IMG/VR virus record: IMGVR_UViG_3300007734_000463
Coordinates: 1 to 21,683 of that record
Source of the DNA: a virus
Length of the DNA: 21,683 nt
Direction: 5' to 3' (one strand)
The notes below the pieces were generated by a model. The model made no database searches. It saw only the letters and a list, made by a program, of their open reading frames with translations, and was not told the DNA's origin. The position numbers and the translations under genes are program-made. Positions 5,298 through 12,403 of this stretch are shown here, piece by piece. Each line of letters opens with the position of its first letter. The stretch's first letter is position 1.

Positions 5298-5670
5298 GAC
5301 CATCTTCGATGGTCAACGTGTATCTCAACGAAGTTGAGACAAAAATAGTATCGTAGATACTAAAAACCATATCGAAGATATGACCAACAAACCAACATAA
5401 ACAAAACTTATATTACTCTGTAATATAAGACTATCACTACCTAAAGGTAGTGATAGAAGTAGTAATATCAATAGATATTACTATAATGTTTTGGTACTAA
5501 AACATTTTACAAACTTTGTTTGTAAAGAATTATTCTATTATATATAATAATAAGGGAACCTTATTATATATATATATAGTCCTCATCCAAAAATGTACGA
5601 CCCTCAACGTATACACCCTCTAAGAGAGGGTATATACGAAATCCACAAACCTCAGGCTTCACAAAGTGAA
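5298..5670. repeat. Non-coding array of about 12 tandem hairpins
   Basis: No gene here. Consecutive perfect stems: 5298-5314 (7 bp, TTC loop), 5323-5339 (7, GAA), 5346-5362 (7, GTA), 5368-5382 (6, GAA), 5407-5429 (10, TCT), 5431-5456 (11, TAAA), 5460-5483 (10, AATA), 5485-5506 (8, six-base loop), 5507-5525 (8, TTT), 5547-5567 (9, GAA), 5608-5638 (6+7 bp around one mismatch, AAG) and 5658-5670 (5, AAA). A self-complementary AT stretch (5536-5549) lies between. Stems share no sequence. Many abut with 1-10 bases between, so the region folds as a string of hairpins on either strand. It continues the hairpin series of the adjacent coding gene. Confidence 0.85.
5563..5590 (-). promoter_or_regulatory. 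Candidate leftward early promoter
   Basis: Minus-strand TTGGAT (5590-5585), 16-base spacer, TATAAT (5568-5563). The -10 is a perfect match but sits in an alternating AT tract; the -35 matches only TTG. If real, transcription starts near 5556 and gives a leader of about 340 nt carrying most of the hairpin array and hairpin C before the zinc-ribbon gene. Confidence 0.35.
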
Positions 5671-5779
5671 TACCAATACCCATCCCCCCTTTTACATACC
5701 CACACATATATATAATTACACTATTTGTATTTTTGGTTATTTTGTGTTTATAACTTATGTTGGGGGTTTTGTTTATTAT

Positions 5780-5800
5780 TTGTGTTAAGGTTGTGTTAAG
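5780..5800 (+). repeat. Tandem 10-nt direct repeat TTGTGTTAAG
   Basis: TTGTGTTAAG occurs at 5780-5789 and 5791-5800, separated by one G. Spacing of 11 bp (about one helical turn) would suit a dimeric regulator binding one face of the DNA near the rightward promoter (inference). Confidence 0.5.
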
Positions 5801-5820
5801 TTGTATTTAATTTGTTACTT

Positions 5821-5848
5821 TTGTGCTGTTGGTTTCGTATAGTATAGT
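5821..5848 (+). promoter_or_regulatory. Candidate rightward late promoter
   Basis: TTGTGC (5821-5826), 16-base spacer, TATAGT (5843-5848); a second TATAGT overlaps at 5838-5843. The match is partial. Predicted start about 5855, giving a T-rich leader of roughly 60 nt before the ATG at 5917. Confidence 0.35.
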
Positions 5849-5916
5849 AGAGGGGTTTATTTTTCTTCTTTCTTTTTTTTTTATTTTTATTCTTCTGGTG
5901 AAGGGATGTTATTGTT

Positions 5917-6597
5917 ATGGCTTATACTGCTCCTAGTGCTGTTGTTGCTGCTCAGGCTATTACTGCTTCGTTGTATAATACTTATGTTAAGGATAATATT
6001 ATTGATTTGAATGCTAGGTTGGGTCAGCAGGCGGGTATTTATACTACTGAGGCTGTTCGTGATGCGGCTATTACTAGTCCTACTGAGGGTATGGTGTGTT
6101 ATTTGACGGCTCCTACTGTTCCGGCTGCTACTGGTACGACAACGATGATCCCGTCTGGTATTCGTACGGTGTATAATGGTTCTGTTTGGGTGTGTGTGAC
6201 GGAGGTTGCGGCGACTACGCCAGCGTCGGGAACTACAACGAGTACTTCGTTTACGGCGACGCTTTCTGGTTCTCCGGGTACGAATCCGTCTGTGACGCTT
6301 GTTACTGGGACGACGGCGATGATTATGGTTCGTGCGGGTTTGCAGAATGGTACGGCTGGTTCGGCGGCTCTTTGTTCTGTGGCTGTGTCTGGCGCAACGA
6401 CAAAAGCGGCGGCATTGGATGATCAGGGAATCGCGTTTCGTTCGGCAACGGCATCAAATGATGCTATTATTGGGTCAAGTGTAGTTATGTCTGGATTGAC
6501 GGCAGGTACTAATACTTTCACTTTAAACTATGCAACGTCTAGTGCAAGTACGTCTACATTTGTGCGTCGTACGCTTGCTGTTCGTGGTATTGCTTAG
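5917..6597 (+). CDS. Virion structural protein (head or tail fibre/decoration type), 226 aa
   Basis: First gene of the rightward arm. GAAGGGAT lies about ten bases before the ATG. The N-terminus (AAQAITASLYNTYVKDNIID) matches the start of many phage tail/fibre proteins, and SPTEGMVCYLT...RTVYNGSVWVCV is the common short fold in which a Gly-Met-Tyr strand is followed by YNGSxW. The second half is Thr/Ser/Ala/Gly-rich and beta-like, ending FVRRTLAVRGIA. It is best read as a surface or fibre component. A structural gene upstream of the terminase is somewhat unusual but seen in small podovirus-like genomes. Codon use changes after about 6390 from T-ending to A/C-richer codons. Confidence 0.65.
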   Translation: MAYTAPSAVVAAQAITASLYNTYVKDNIIDLNARLGQQAGIYTTEAVRDAAITSPTEGMVCYLTAPTVPAATGTTTMIPSGIRTVYNGSVWVCVTEVAATTPASGTTTSTSFTATLSGSPGTNPSVTLVTGTTAMIMVRAGLQNGTAGSAALCSVAVSGATTKAAALDDQGIAFRSATASNDAIIGSSVVMSGLTAGTNTFTLNYATSSASTSTFVRRTLAVRGIA

Positions 6598-6627
6598 TCT
6601 AGTATAAAAACTTAAGAAAGAAGAATT

Positions 6628-6765
6628 ATGTTCGGAAGTAACGTACAACCAAAAAAGATTATTCGAGAATCTCCTAAAGAGTCTTGGAGTTGCATGAAGT
6701 GTAGTACGGAGAATAAGCGTTATATGGTTAAGTGTTCTTCTTGTGGTGAAAGGCGTGATGGCTAA
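6628..6765 (+). CDS. RanBP2-type zinc-finger mini-protein, 45 aa
   Basis: ATG at 6628 to TAA at 6765. The product begins MFGSNVQPKKIIRESPKESW; its core is W20-x-C22-x2-C25-x3-N29-x6-C36-x2-C39, the exact spacing of the RanBP2-type zinc finger (zf-RanBP), which in known proteins binds single-stranded RNA or ubiquitin. The tail is GERRDG. The ribosome site is a weak purine stretch (AAGAAAGAAG). Its end overlaps the TerL start by eight bases (ATGGCTAA), so the two may be translationally coupled. The position just before TerL is where small terminase genes often sit, but size and fold do not match one. Function unknown. Confidence 0.75.
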   Translation: MFGSNVQPKKIIRESPKESWSCMKCSTENKRYMVKCSSCGERRDG

Positions 6766-8227
6766 TTATAAGTGGTCGGATGATAAGTTGGATTCTACTG
6801 GTTTACAGGACATTATGCTTGGTTTTCCTGAGAAGATGGGTTGGTTTATCTCTAAGGGTTACTTGCCTCATTATTATCAGGCTTTGTTTCATTGTGATTC
6901 TAACGAGGAGAAGGTTACACGGTTCCGGCATCTTATTGCTGGTCGGCGCGGGGGCAAAACCTTGTCTGCTGCGTGGGAAGTACTCTTCTATTGCCTCTTT
7001 CCAAGCCAGTTTCACCTTGACGCTCATGGTAAAGAGAAGGATACACCCTTATGGGTATGGGCATTATCCTCATCCTACAAGGTTGGACGGCCTTCTTACA
7101 TTACTTTTCGCAATATTTGTATTGATGCTGGTCTAGTAATCGGTAAAGACGTTAAAGAGAATAAGGGTGGCTTGCGTTTCGAGTTTGATAATGGTAGTAT
7201 GGTCGAATTTAAGTCGGCTGAAGACCCCCAAGCCCTACGCGGCGCTGGACTAGACATTCTTTGGATGGACGAAGCAGCGTTTATCAGAGACGAAGAGGCT
7301 TGGAACGTAGTTAGACCATCCCTATCCGACAAGATGGGACTACTAATTACAACAACCACACCTAATCAGAAGAATTGGTTCTACGAAGAGTTCTTTTCTA
7401 AGGATTCTAAAGAGGATCTTACTAATAGTAGGGTAGAGTATCGTAGTATTGATAATCCTTACTTTGCTCGTAGTGAGTGGGAATACGTTAAGGCACGTTA
7501 CCACCCATTATTGTTCAACCAAGAGTATTGTGCATCATTCGATTCTATGGCAGGCCGCGACTTGTCTGGAGAATGGCTCAAATACTACGAGGACGATGAT
7601 CTTCCTCGCAATGAGGACGGATCTAAGAAGAAACTCCGCGTATACATCGGAGTAGACCCTGCCATTAGTACGAGTATTCGTGCAGACAGGTTTGTTCTTA
7701 CCGTCATCGGGGTTGCTGACTCTAATGAGGTCTTCTTGTTAGAACAATTAGCGGCTCGTATACCTTTTGTGGATCAGTTAGAGCGTATTGAAGAGTATTA
7801 TATTAAATGGAAGCCTGAAATCATCGGCATCGAGTCGAACGCATATCAGGCCGCGCTTGTTCAGCAGGTTGAACGATTATCTTCGATGCCTCCGGTTATT
7901 CCTATGCTTGCTCGCGGCAAGAAGTACGAACGTATCCTCGCAATGAGTCCATTGTTCCGTATCGGTAAGATTCGTATTAAACGAGAACACCGAGACTTCA
8001 TTGACGAGTGGATTAATTATGATGCTAGTGTAAGCAACTCTAAAGACGACTGTTTAGACAGTATGGAGATAGCGTTGCGTACGGCTGGTGCTCTTCTTGG
8101 AGAGTCTTTATTTATTGAAGCGCCAGAAGAAACACACGGTTTACCCCGATGGGTACTAGACGATAGGCCCGGAGTTGGTAAAAAAGAAGATCGTTACATT
8201 GATGAAGTTATGGGGAGTTTATGGTGA
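6758..8227 (+). CDS. terL: Terminase large subunit
   Basis: 489-aa packaging motor from the ATG at 6758, with GAAAGG four bases upstream (a GTG at 6743 would add five residues). ATPase domain: Walker A GRRGGKT at 62-68, Walker B LDILWMDEA at 165-173 with catalytic Glu, and coupling motif TTTTPNQ near 198-204. C-terminal RNase H-like nuclease: YIGVDPA (Asp300), IGIESN (Glu359), and DDCLDS (Asp430/431, Asp434). All catalytic residues are present. It acts at the portal to pump and cut concatemeric DNA. Length is typical. The stop overlaps the next start (ATGGTGA). Its DNA between about 7020 and 7360 is richer in A/C-ending codons than the flanks. Confidence 0.95.
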   Translation: MANYKWSDDKLDSTGLQDIMLGFPEKMGWFISKGYLPHYYQALFHCDSNEEKVTRFRHLIAGRRGGKTLSAAWEVLFYCLFPSQFHLDAHGKEKDTPLWVWALSSSYKVGRPSYITFRNICIDAGLVIGKDVKENKGGLRFEFDNGSMVEFKSAEDPQALRGAGLDILWMDEAAFIRDEEAWNVVRPSLSDKMGLLITTTTPNQKNWFYEEFFSKDSKEDLTNSRVEYRSIDNPYFARSEWEYVKARYHPLLFNQEYCASFDSMAGRDLSGEWLKYYEDDDLPRNEDGSKKKLRVYIGVDPAISTSIRADRFVLTVIGVADSNEVFLLEQLAARIPFVDQLERIEEYYIKWKPEIIGIESNAYQAALVQQVERLSSMPPVIPMLARGKKYERILAMSPLFRIGKIRIKREHRDFIDEWINYDASVSNSKDDCLDSMEIALRTAGALLGESLFIEAPEETHGLPRWVLDDRPGVGKKEDRYIDEVMGSLW

Positions 8228-8541
8228 GTAATCTTACAGAGTTTAGTATTTACGCTACTGGTGCGGATGCGATCACAGGAGAACGTATCTCGCCGGGAGA
8301 AAGCGTACTAGATACTAACATTAACAATAGTGTCACGCCTTACATGACGGACACTCTTACACGATTCGTTAAGGAGTCTACAATTGTTTGGTTGGCAGAG
8401 TCGGCAGGATACACTCTTACTCGAAGTGATGCGGGAAATCCTAGCGACACAGAAGACTTGGGTGGAGAAGATGCTATTGTTGGAGGAGGAGAAACTCCGA
8501 CTAGAAACCCTAAGGTTAGAGGGAAGTCGCCCGTTAAGTGA
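8221..8541 (+). CDS. Hypothetical protein, 106 aa
   Basis: Overlaps the end of terL by seven bases (ATGGTGA). The product begins MVSNLTEFSIYATGADAITG, has a central helical region (TRFVKESTIVWLAESAG) and a disordered, Gly/Glu-rich then basic C-terminus. Between terminase and portal, it could be a small head-assembly or packaging accessory. No family recognised. Codons are A/C-richer than in the portal that follows. Confidence 0.65.
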   Translation: MVSNLTEFSIYATGADAITGERISPGESVLDTNINNSVTPYMTDTLTRFVKESTIVWLAESAGYTLTRSDAGNPSDTEDLGGEDAIVGGGETPTRNPKVRGKSPVK

Positions 8542-8548
8542 TGTTCCT

Positions 8549-8683
8549 ATGGGACAACTTCGCGTTAACGAGGATGAGCAAGATGCAGACTGGGCTTTAA
8601 ATACTGGACTAATTAGTCCGTCTGAGTATAAAGAATTATTGTCAAAGGCGGGACTTTCGCCTGACGAGGTAGAGTTTCTATAA
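8549..8683 (+). CDS. Small hypothetical protein, about 44 aa (start uncertain)
   Basis: In the frame ending at 8683 the last 44 residues (MGQLRVNEDEQDADWALNTG then LISPSEYKELLSKAGLSPDE) look like a real acidic, helical protein; the ISPSEYKELLSKAGL segment resembles short helical motifs found near phage portal genes. The ATG at 8549 starts eight bases after the preceding stop and has no clear ribosome site, so reinitiation is possible. An in-frame ATG at 8471, inside the previous gene and with GGAG three bases upstream, would add a Leu/Glu-rich helix. Choice of start is open. Confidence 0.5.
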   Translation: MGQLRVNEDEQDADWALNTGLISPSEYKELLSKAGLSPDEVEFL

Positions 8684-8698
8684 ATATTAGAGGGGAGT

Positions 8699-11029
8699 GT
8701 GATCCGTACTGTTTTGGATGAAGCATTGATGATTGAGAATGGTGATGAGTTCCCTCCCGCTTCGGGGCTAGTTAAGCGTGTCGATGAGTTGGTGCGTCAG
8801 CGAGAGTTGTTGGAGCGTCAATGGAAACTAAACTTAGCCTTCTTTAAGGGTAAGCAGTACGTTTTTTATAATCGGCGTAGTCGTCGTATTGAGAGTATGC
8901 CTACTGATGATGGTGATAAGCCTCGTTATCGTGTGCGTCTGGTTGCTAATCAGATTGCTCCGCATACTATGAGTCTTCTTAGTCGGTTAACTAAGACTAA
9001 GCCTACTTTTTTTGCTACTCCGGGTCAGGCTTCTTATGAGGCTATTAAGGCTACTGAGGTTGCTGAGACTCTGCTTGATTTCTGGTGGGATAAGTTTAAT
9101 CTTAGTGAGAAGCGTGAAGAAGCGATTATGTGGGGTATCATTTGTGGTAATGGTTTCTGGAAGGTTAGTTGGGATACAACGGTTGGTTCTAGTATTAAGT
9201 TGATGATTAATCCTCAGGGCCAGCCTATTCTTAGCCCTCTTGTTGAACACTTTTTTCGTGACGAGTTGGAGAAGTCTGGTATGGATCCAAGGATGTTTGA
9301 GAAGGAAGTCTTTGAAGGGGAGATTAGGGTTGATGTTCTTGCTCCTTTTGATGTTCTTCTTGATGATACTGCTCAGGTGTTTGAGGATTGTAAGTATGCT
9401 ATTTGTATGCATCCGATGAGTAGTGAGGAGATTTATACTCGTTATGGTGCGCGGTTGAAGGCTAATGCTGTTAATCAGTATCCCGATGAGACTCTTCCGG
9501 GTACTTATAATATGAGTGCTGGTAAGACTAAAGAGAATGTGCGTGTTGTTTATTATGGTTACTTCTTGCCTACGGCTGATAAGCCTGAGGGTAGGTATGT
9601 GGTGTTTGTTAAGTCTCCTGATATTGTGTTGTATGATGGTCCTTGGCCTTATCCGTTTAAAATGCTTCCTCTTGTTAAGTTTCCGGGTATGCGTGTGCCG
9701 GGTCAGTTGTATGATTCGAGTGTTGTTGAGCAGGCTATTCCTCTTCAGAAGGAATTGAATCGTACGCTTAGTCAGATGATTGAGTATAAGAATCTTACGT
9801 TGAAGCCGCAGATGTTGGCTCCGGTTGGTTCTTTGCGTCAGCGTATGACTGATGAGCCGGGTGCTATCTTTGAGTATAATCCGGTTGCTGGTAAGGTGCC
9901 TGAGGCTATTCCTCTTCCGGGTTTACCATCGTATGTGTTTGATCATGTTCAGGATCTTGGTCAGCGTATTCGTGATACGTTTGGTTTGAATGAGATTCTT
10001 CAGGGTGATGTGCCGCCTAACGTGGAGGCCGGTGTCGCTATCGACTTGTTGCAAGAAGCAGCAACGGATCGTCATGCTCCACAGATCCTTATGCTTGAGA
10101 AGTCTCTGGAACGTGCTGGTAACATGATGCTTCAGTTGGCTCAGAAGTATTATACTGAGCCGCGTATGCTGGTTATTAATGGTGCTGGTAGTCGTCCTAA
10201 GATTGAGCGTTTTGAGTCTGCGGATATTATTGCTGGTGTTGGTGTTCGTGTGGAGACTGGTTCCGGGTTGCCTCGTACTCGTGCGGGTAAGCAGGCGCGT
10301 GTTATGCAGATGCTTCAGATGGGGCTTCTTACTCCTACTAAGGCGTATAAGTATCTTGATATGGCTGACTTCAAGTCGCTTCAGGCACAGTTTCAGGCTG
10401 ATGAGGAGCAGGCTAGTCGTGAGCATGATAAGTTGATGGATGGTGGTGTCGTTAATGAGGCTGCTGCGCGTATGGCTCAGGAGCAACTTATGGTGAGTAT
10501 GATGCAGGTTGATCCGAATACTGGACAACCGATGCCTATTGATCCTGCTGCGTTGCAGGCTAGTGTTGAGGCTGGGTTGCAACCGTTGGCGTATGAGAAT
10601 AAAAATATTCATTTGGAGCAGCATGGTTTGTATATGAAGTCTCCAGAGTTTGAGGATCTTCCGTCTGATGTGCGTGATCGTTTCTATAAGCATTACGAGT
10701 TGACACAAATGGCGTTGACGAGTGAGACTGTTCCGCAGGGTTCGGCTCCTCGTGTGTCGTACCAGTTCCGTGGCGCTGTTGGGCCTACGGCTACTAGTAA
10801 GATTCTTGCTCAGGGTGGCGTGTCGGGTGTTACGCCTGAAGAATTGCTTGAGCCGAGTCTTGATACGGTGGTTATTGATAATAAGGATAAGCCTAATGCT
10901 GAAGGTCAGCCGGGTAATCAGGTTATGGATTATCAGCAGAAACAGTTGCAGGATCTTATTACACAGGATTCGAAGGATCAACAGGCTTTGTCTTTTGAAA
11001 GGGAGAAGGCGGCGATTAAACGTGTCTAA
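8699..11029 (+). CDS. Portal protein (P22-type, long)
   Basis: 776 aa from a GTG at 8699 preceded by AGAGGGGA; an ATG ten codons later is an alternative start. N-terminal RQRELLERQWKLNLAFFKGK, then ANQIAPHTMSLLSRLTKTKP (about 83-102) and EAIMWGIICGNGFWKVSWD (141-159) are characteristic of podovirus portals. A middle region (VEQAIPLQKELNRTLSQMIE) matches the portal stem/clip helices. The C-terminal 200 residues are Gln-rich and helical, as in the barrel of long portals such as that of P22 (about 725 aa). It forms the dodecameric ring at one capsid vertex, docking TerL during packaging and later the tail. The DNA uses strongly T-ending codons. The end overlaps the HTH gene by eight bases. Confidence 0.9.
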   Translation: MIRTVLDEALMIENGDEFPPASGLVKRVDELVRQRELLERQWKLNLAFFKGKQYVFYNRRSRRIESMPTDDGDKPRYRVRLVANQIAPHTMSLLSRLTKTKPTFFATPGQASYEAIKATEVAETLLDFWWDKFNLSEKREEAIMWGIICGNGFWKVSWDTTVGSSIKLMINPQGQPILSPLVEHFFRDELEKSGMDPRMFEKEVFEGEIRVDVLAPFDVLLDDTAQVFEDCKYAICMHPMSSEEIYTRYGARLKANAVNQYPDETLPGTYNMSAGKTKENVRVVYYGYFLPTADKPEGRYVVFVKSPDIVLYDGPWPYPFKMLPLVKFPGMRVPGQLYDSSVVEQAIPLQKELNRTLSQMIEYKNLTLKPQMLAPVGSLRQRMTDEPGAIFEYNPVAGKVPEAIPLPGLPSYVFDHVQDLGQRIRDTFGLNEILQGDVPPNVEAGVAIDLLQEAATDRHAPQILMLEKSLERAGNMMLQLAQKYYTEPRMLVINGAGSRPKIERFESADIIAGVGVRVETGSGLPRTRAGKQARVMQMLQMGLLTPTKAYKYLDMADFKSLQAQFQADEEQASREHDKLMDGGVVNEAAARMAQEQLMVSMMQVDPNTGQPMPIDPAALQASVEAGLQPLAYENKNIHLEQHGLYMKSPEFEDLPSDVRDRFYKHYELTQMALTSETVPQGSAPRVSYQFRGAVGPTATSKILAQGGVSGVTPEELLEPSLDTVVIDNKDKPNAEGQPGNQVMDYQQKQLQDLITQDSKDQQALSFEREKAAIKRV

Positions 11030-11543
11030 GCGTATTGAGTGGACTGATGAGGCTCGTGCTGCGGTCTATGTGCAATGGATTGCTAATGAGAAGAATATTC
11101 AACGTACTGCTAAGGATGTTGGTATGGGTACGAGTACTCTTGCTTATTGGGTTAAGGGGTGGAAGAAGGATGGTCCTCCTCCGGGTATTGATGGTAAGAT
11201 TAGTAGTGCTGCGTATGAGTTTGTGAATCATGCTAGTCGTGTTCGTGAGGATGCGATGAAGAAGTTGGAGGAACTTATTCCTCAGGCTGAGGTTCGTCAA
11301 CTTAGTGCTATTGCTACTGTTGTGGGTATTATGGATGATAAGATTAGGCTTGCTAGTGGGCTTGCTACAAGGCGTACGGAAAATACGCATGTGCTTCCTA
11401 GTAAGGCTGAGATGAAGGAACTTATGGGTTCCTTTGTAGATACCTTGATTACTAGTGCAGAGGATCGCTCTGCCGTTGTGGTTGAGGGAGAGGTAGAACT
11501 TGAGCAACCAGAATCGTCTGGACTCTTACAGTTGAAAGGCTGA
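11022..11543 (+). CDS. HTH protein, candidate small terminase subunit, 173 aa
   Basis: Starts with GTG at 11022, overlapping the last codons of the portal gene; GAGAAGG stands about 12 bases upstream. Residues 26-47 (IQRTAKDVGMGTSTLAYWVK) are a helix-turn-helix of the Homeodomain-like/transposase type. Residues 80-113 (KKLEELIPQAEVRQLSAIAT, then VVGIMDDKIRLASG) match the central helices of small terminase-like proteins, in which a 'GI..DK..L..G' motif follows the DNA-binding head. The acidic C-terminus could contact TerL. Small terminases recognise viral DNA for packaging. The location after, not before, TerL and portal is unusual; a transcription regulator is the alternative. Confidence 0.6.
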   Translation: MSKRIEWTDEARAAVYVQWIANEKNIQRTAKDVGMGTSTLAYWVKGWKKDGPPPGIDGKISSAAYEFVNHASRVREDAMKKLEELIPQAEVRQLSAIATVVGIMDDKIRLASGLATRRTENTHVLPSKAEMKELMGSFVDTLITSAEDRSAVVVEGEVELEQPESSGLLQLKG

Positions 11544-11551
11544 GTTTTGTT

Positions 11552-12382
11552 ATGAGTGATGTTGATATGAGTGGCGCTATTGAAGCGTTACAGTCGGAAC
11601 TTCCTGATAATATGGATGCTCCGACAAACTTGGATGAAGGTTTTGTTGAGGATCAACCCGCAGGTGATGTGGAATCTTTTACTGGCTTTAATCCTAGTGA
11701 TCTTCCCGAAGACTTACAGTCGGTTTATCGTTCTATGCAGGGCGATTATACTCGTAAGACTCAGGAGATTGCAGAGTTGCGTCGTACCTATGAAGGCTAC
11801 GATGTGTTCTCTGAGGCTGGTGTTGATCCGAATTATGCGCTACAAGCCGCCGACTTCTATAGGAAACTGGATACAGACCCACAATTTGCTCAGCAAGTTG
11901 TTGATAATATTCAGCGTAATTTAGGTACAGTTGGTGTTGAACAGCAAAGTATTGGTGACGCGCCTTATAATGATAGTGTTAATAGTGAGGGTTATGATTC
12001 TCTTCCTCCTGTGTTACAGCAAGAACTTGCGGAGATGCGTGAATTCCGTAATGATATGTTGTTTCAACAGGAGCAGGCTGAGACTATTGCCGGTTTAGAG
12101 TATGTGGAGCAGGAGATTCGTCTTTCTAATCCGCATTATACGGATGATGATTTGTCAAGTATTTATGATTTGGCTTATTCTACTGATGGTGATTTGTCGG
12201 CTGCGGCTGATGCGTACCACTCTATTCAGCAGCGCGTTATGAGCGGTTATCTTCAGTCTAAGCAGGTTCCTATGGGTGCTCAGTCTATTCCTACAGGTCC
12301 GTCTAGTATTCCTCCGCGACAATTCTCGTCGTTGGATGATGCTCATAAGGCGGCTATGGAAGCGGTTCGTAACTCTTTATAA
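11552..12382 (+). CDS. Capsid scaffolding/assembly protein
   Basis: 276-aa acidic protein directly upstream of the capsid gene, the usual scaffold position. Its N-terminal half includes LPEDLQSVYRSMQGDYTRKT followed by QEIAELRR, a helical segment typical of phage scaffold-like proteins. A predicted helix-rich centre (LQQELAEMREFRNDMLFQQE) suggests a coiled coil. The C-terminus is Pro/Ser-rich then ends DDAHKAAMEAVRNSL, a basic amphipathic helix of the kind that binds coat protein. It would direct procapsid assembly and then exit. No protease motif is visible. A weak GAAAGG site precedes the ATG. Confidence 0.8.
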   Translation: MSDVDMSGAIEALQSELPDNMDAPTNLDEGFVEDQPAGDVESFTGFNPSDLPEDLQSVYRSMQGDYTRKTQEIAELRRTYEGYDVFSEAGVDPNYALQAADFYRKLDTDPQFAQQVVDNIQRNLGTVGVEQQSIGDAPYNDSVNSEGYDSLPPVLQQELAEMREFRNDMLFQQEQAETIAGLEYVEQEIRLSNPHYTDDDLSSIYDLAYSTDGDLSAAADAYHSIQQRVMSGYLQSKQVPMGAQSIPTGPSSIPPRQFSSLDDAHKAAMEAVRNSL

Positions 12383-12403
12383 TTTATAAGGAGTGTGATT
12401 TTT

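Larger units (their letters stand above)
5671..5916. other. Divergent intergenic region with strand-composition switch
   Basis: No gene. Left of about 5700 the plus strand is A/C-rich; right of it the strand is T/G-rich, matching the change of coding direction. It contains C and T runs (5684-5694), an alternating AT stretch (5706-5714), an 11/10-nt direct repeat (TTGTGTTAAG at 5780 and 5791) and a long pyrimidine tract with a run of T before the first late gene (5855-5896). It must hold the rightward promoter and could hold a replication origin, but no DnaA boxes or iterons are recognisable beyond the two-unit repeat. Confidence 0.6.

Noticed and set aside
5188-5370. 60-aa minus-strand frame crossing hairpin C
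   Set aside because: It runs through the structured element and the ribosome site of the zinc-ribbon gene, overlaps that gene's start in another frame and has no ribosome site of its own.
5482-5487. TATAAT on the plus strand as a rightward promoter
   Set aside because: No acceptable -35 at 15-19 bases upstream; it falls in the junction between two hairpins of the array.
5608-5638. Intrinsic terminator between the divergent units
   Set aside because: A strong 13-bp interrupted stem, but no T run follows on either strand, so it is counted as part of the array.
5298-5670. CRISPR array
   Set aside because: The hairpin stems share no sequence and spacing is irregular; a CRISPR needs near-identical direct repeats.
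9923-10981. 352-aa minus-strand frame within the portal gene
   Set aside because: Composition (Arg/Thr/Leu/Ile-rich low complexity) is that of an antisense shadow; the portal frame is clearly the real gene.
10722-11021. Upstream extension of the HTH protein frame
   Set aside because: The first 100 residues are Leu/Arg/Val shadow sequence of the portal; real-looking sequence begins at the GTG at 11022.
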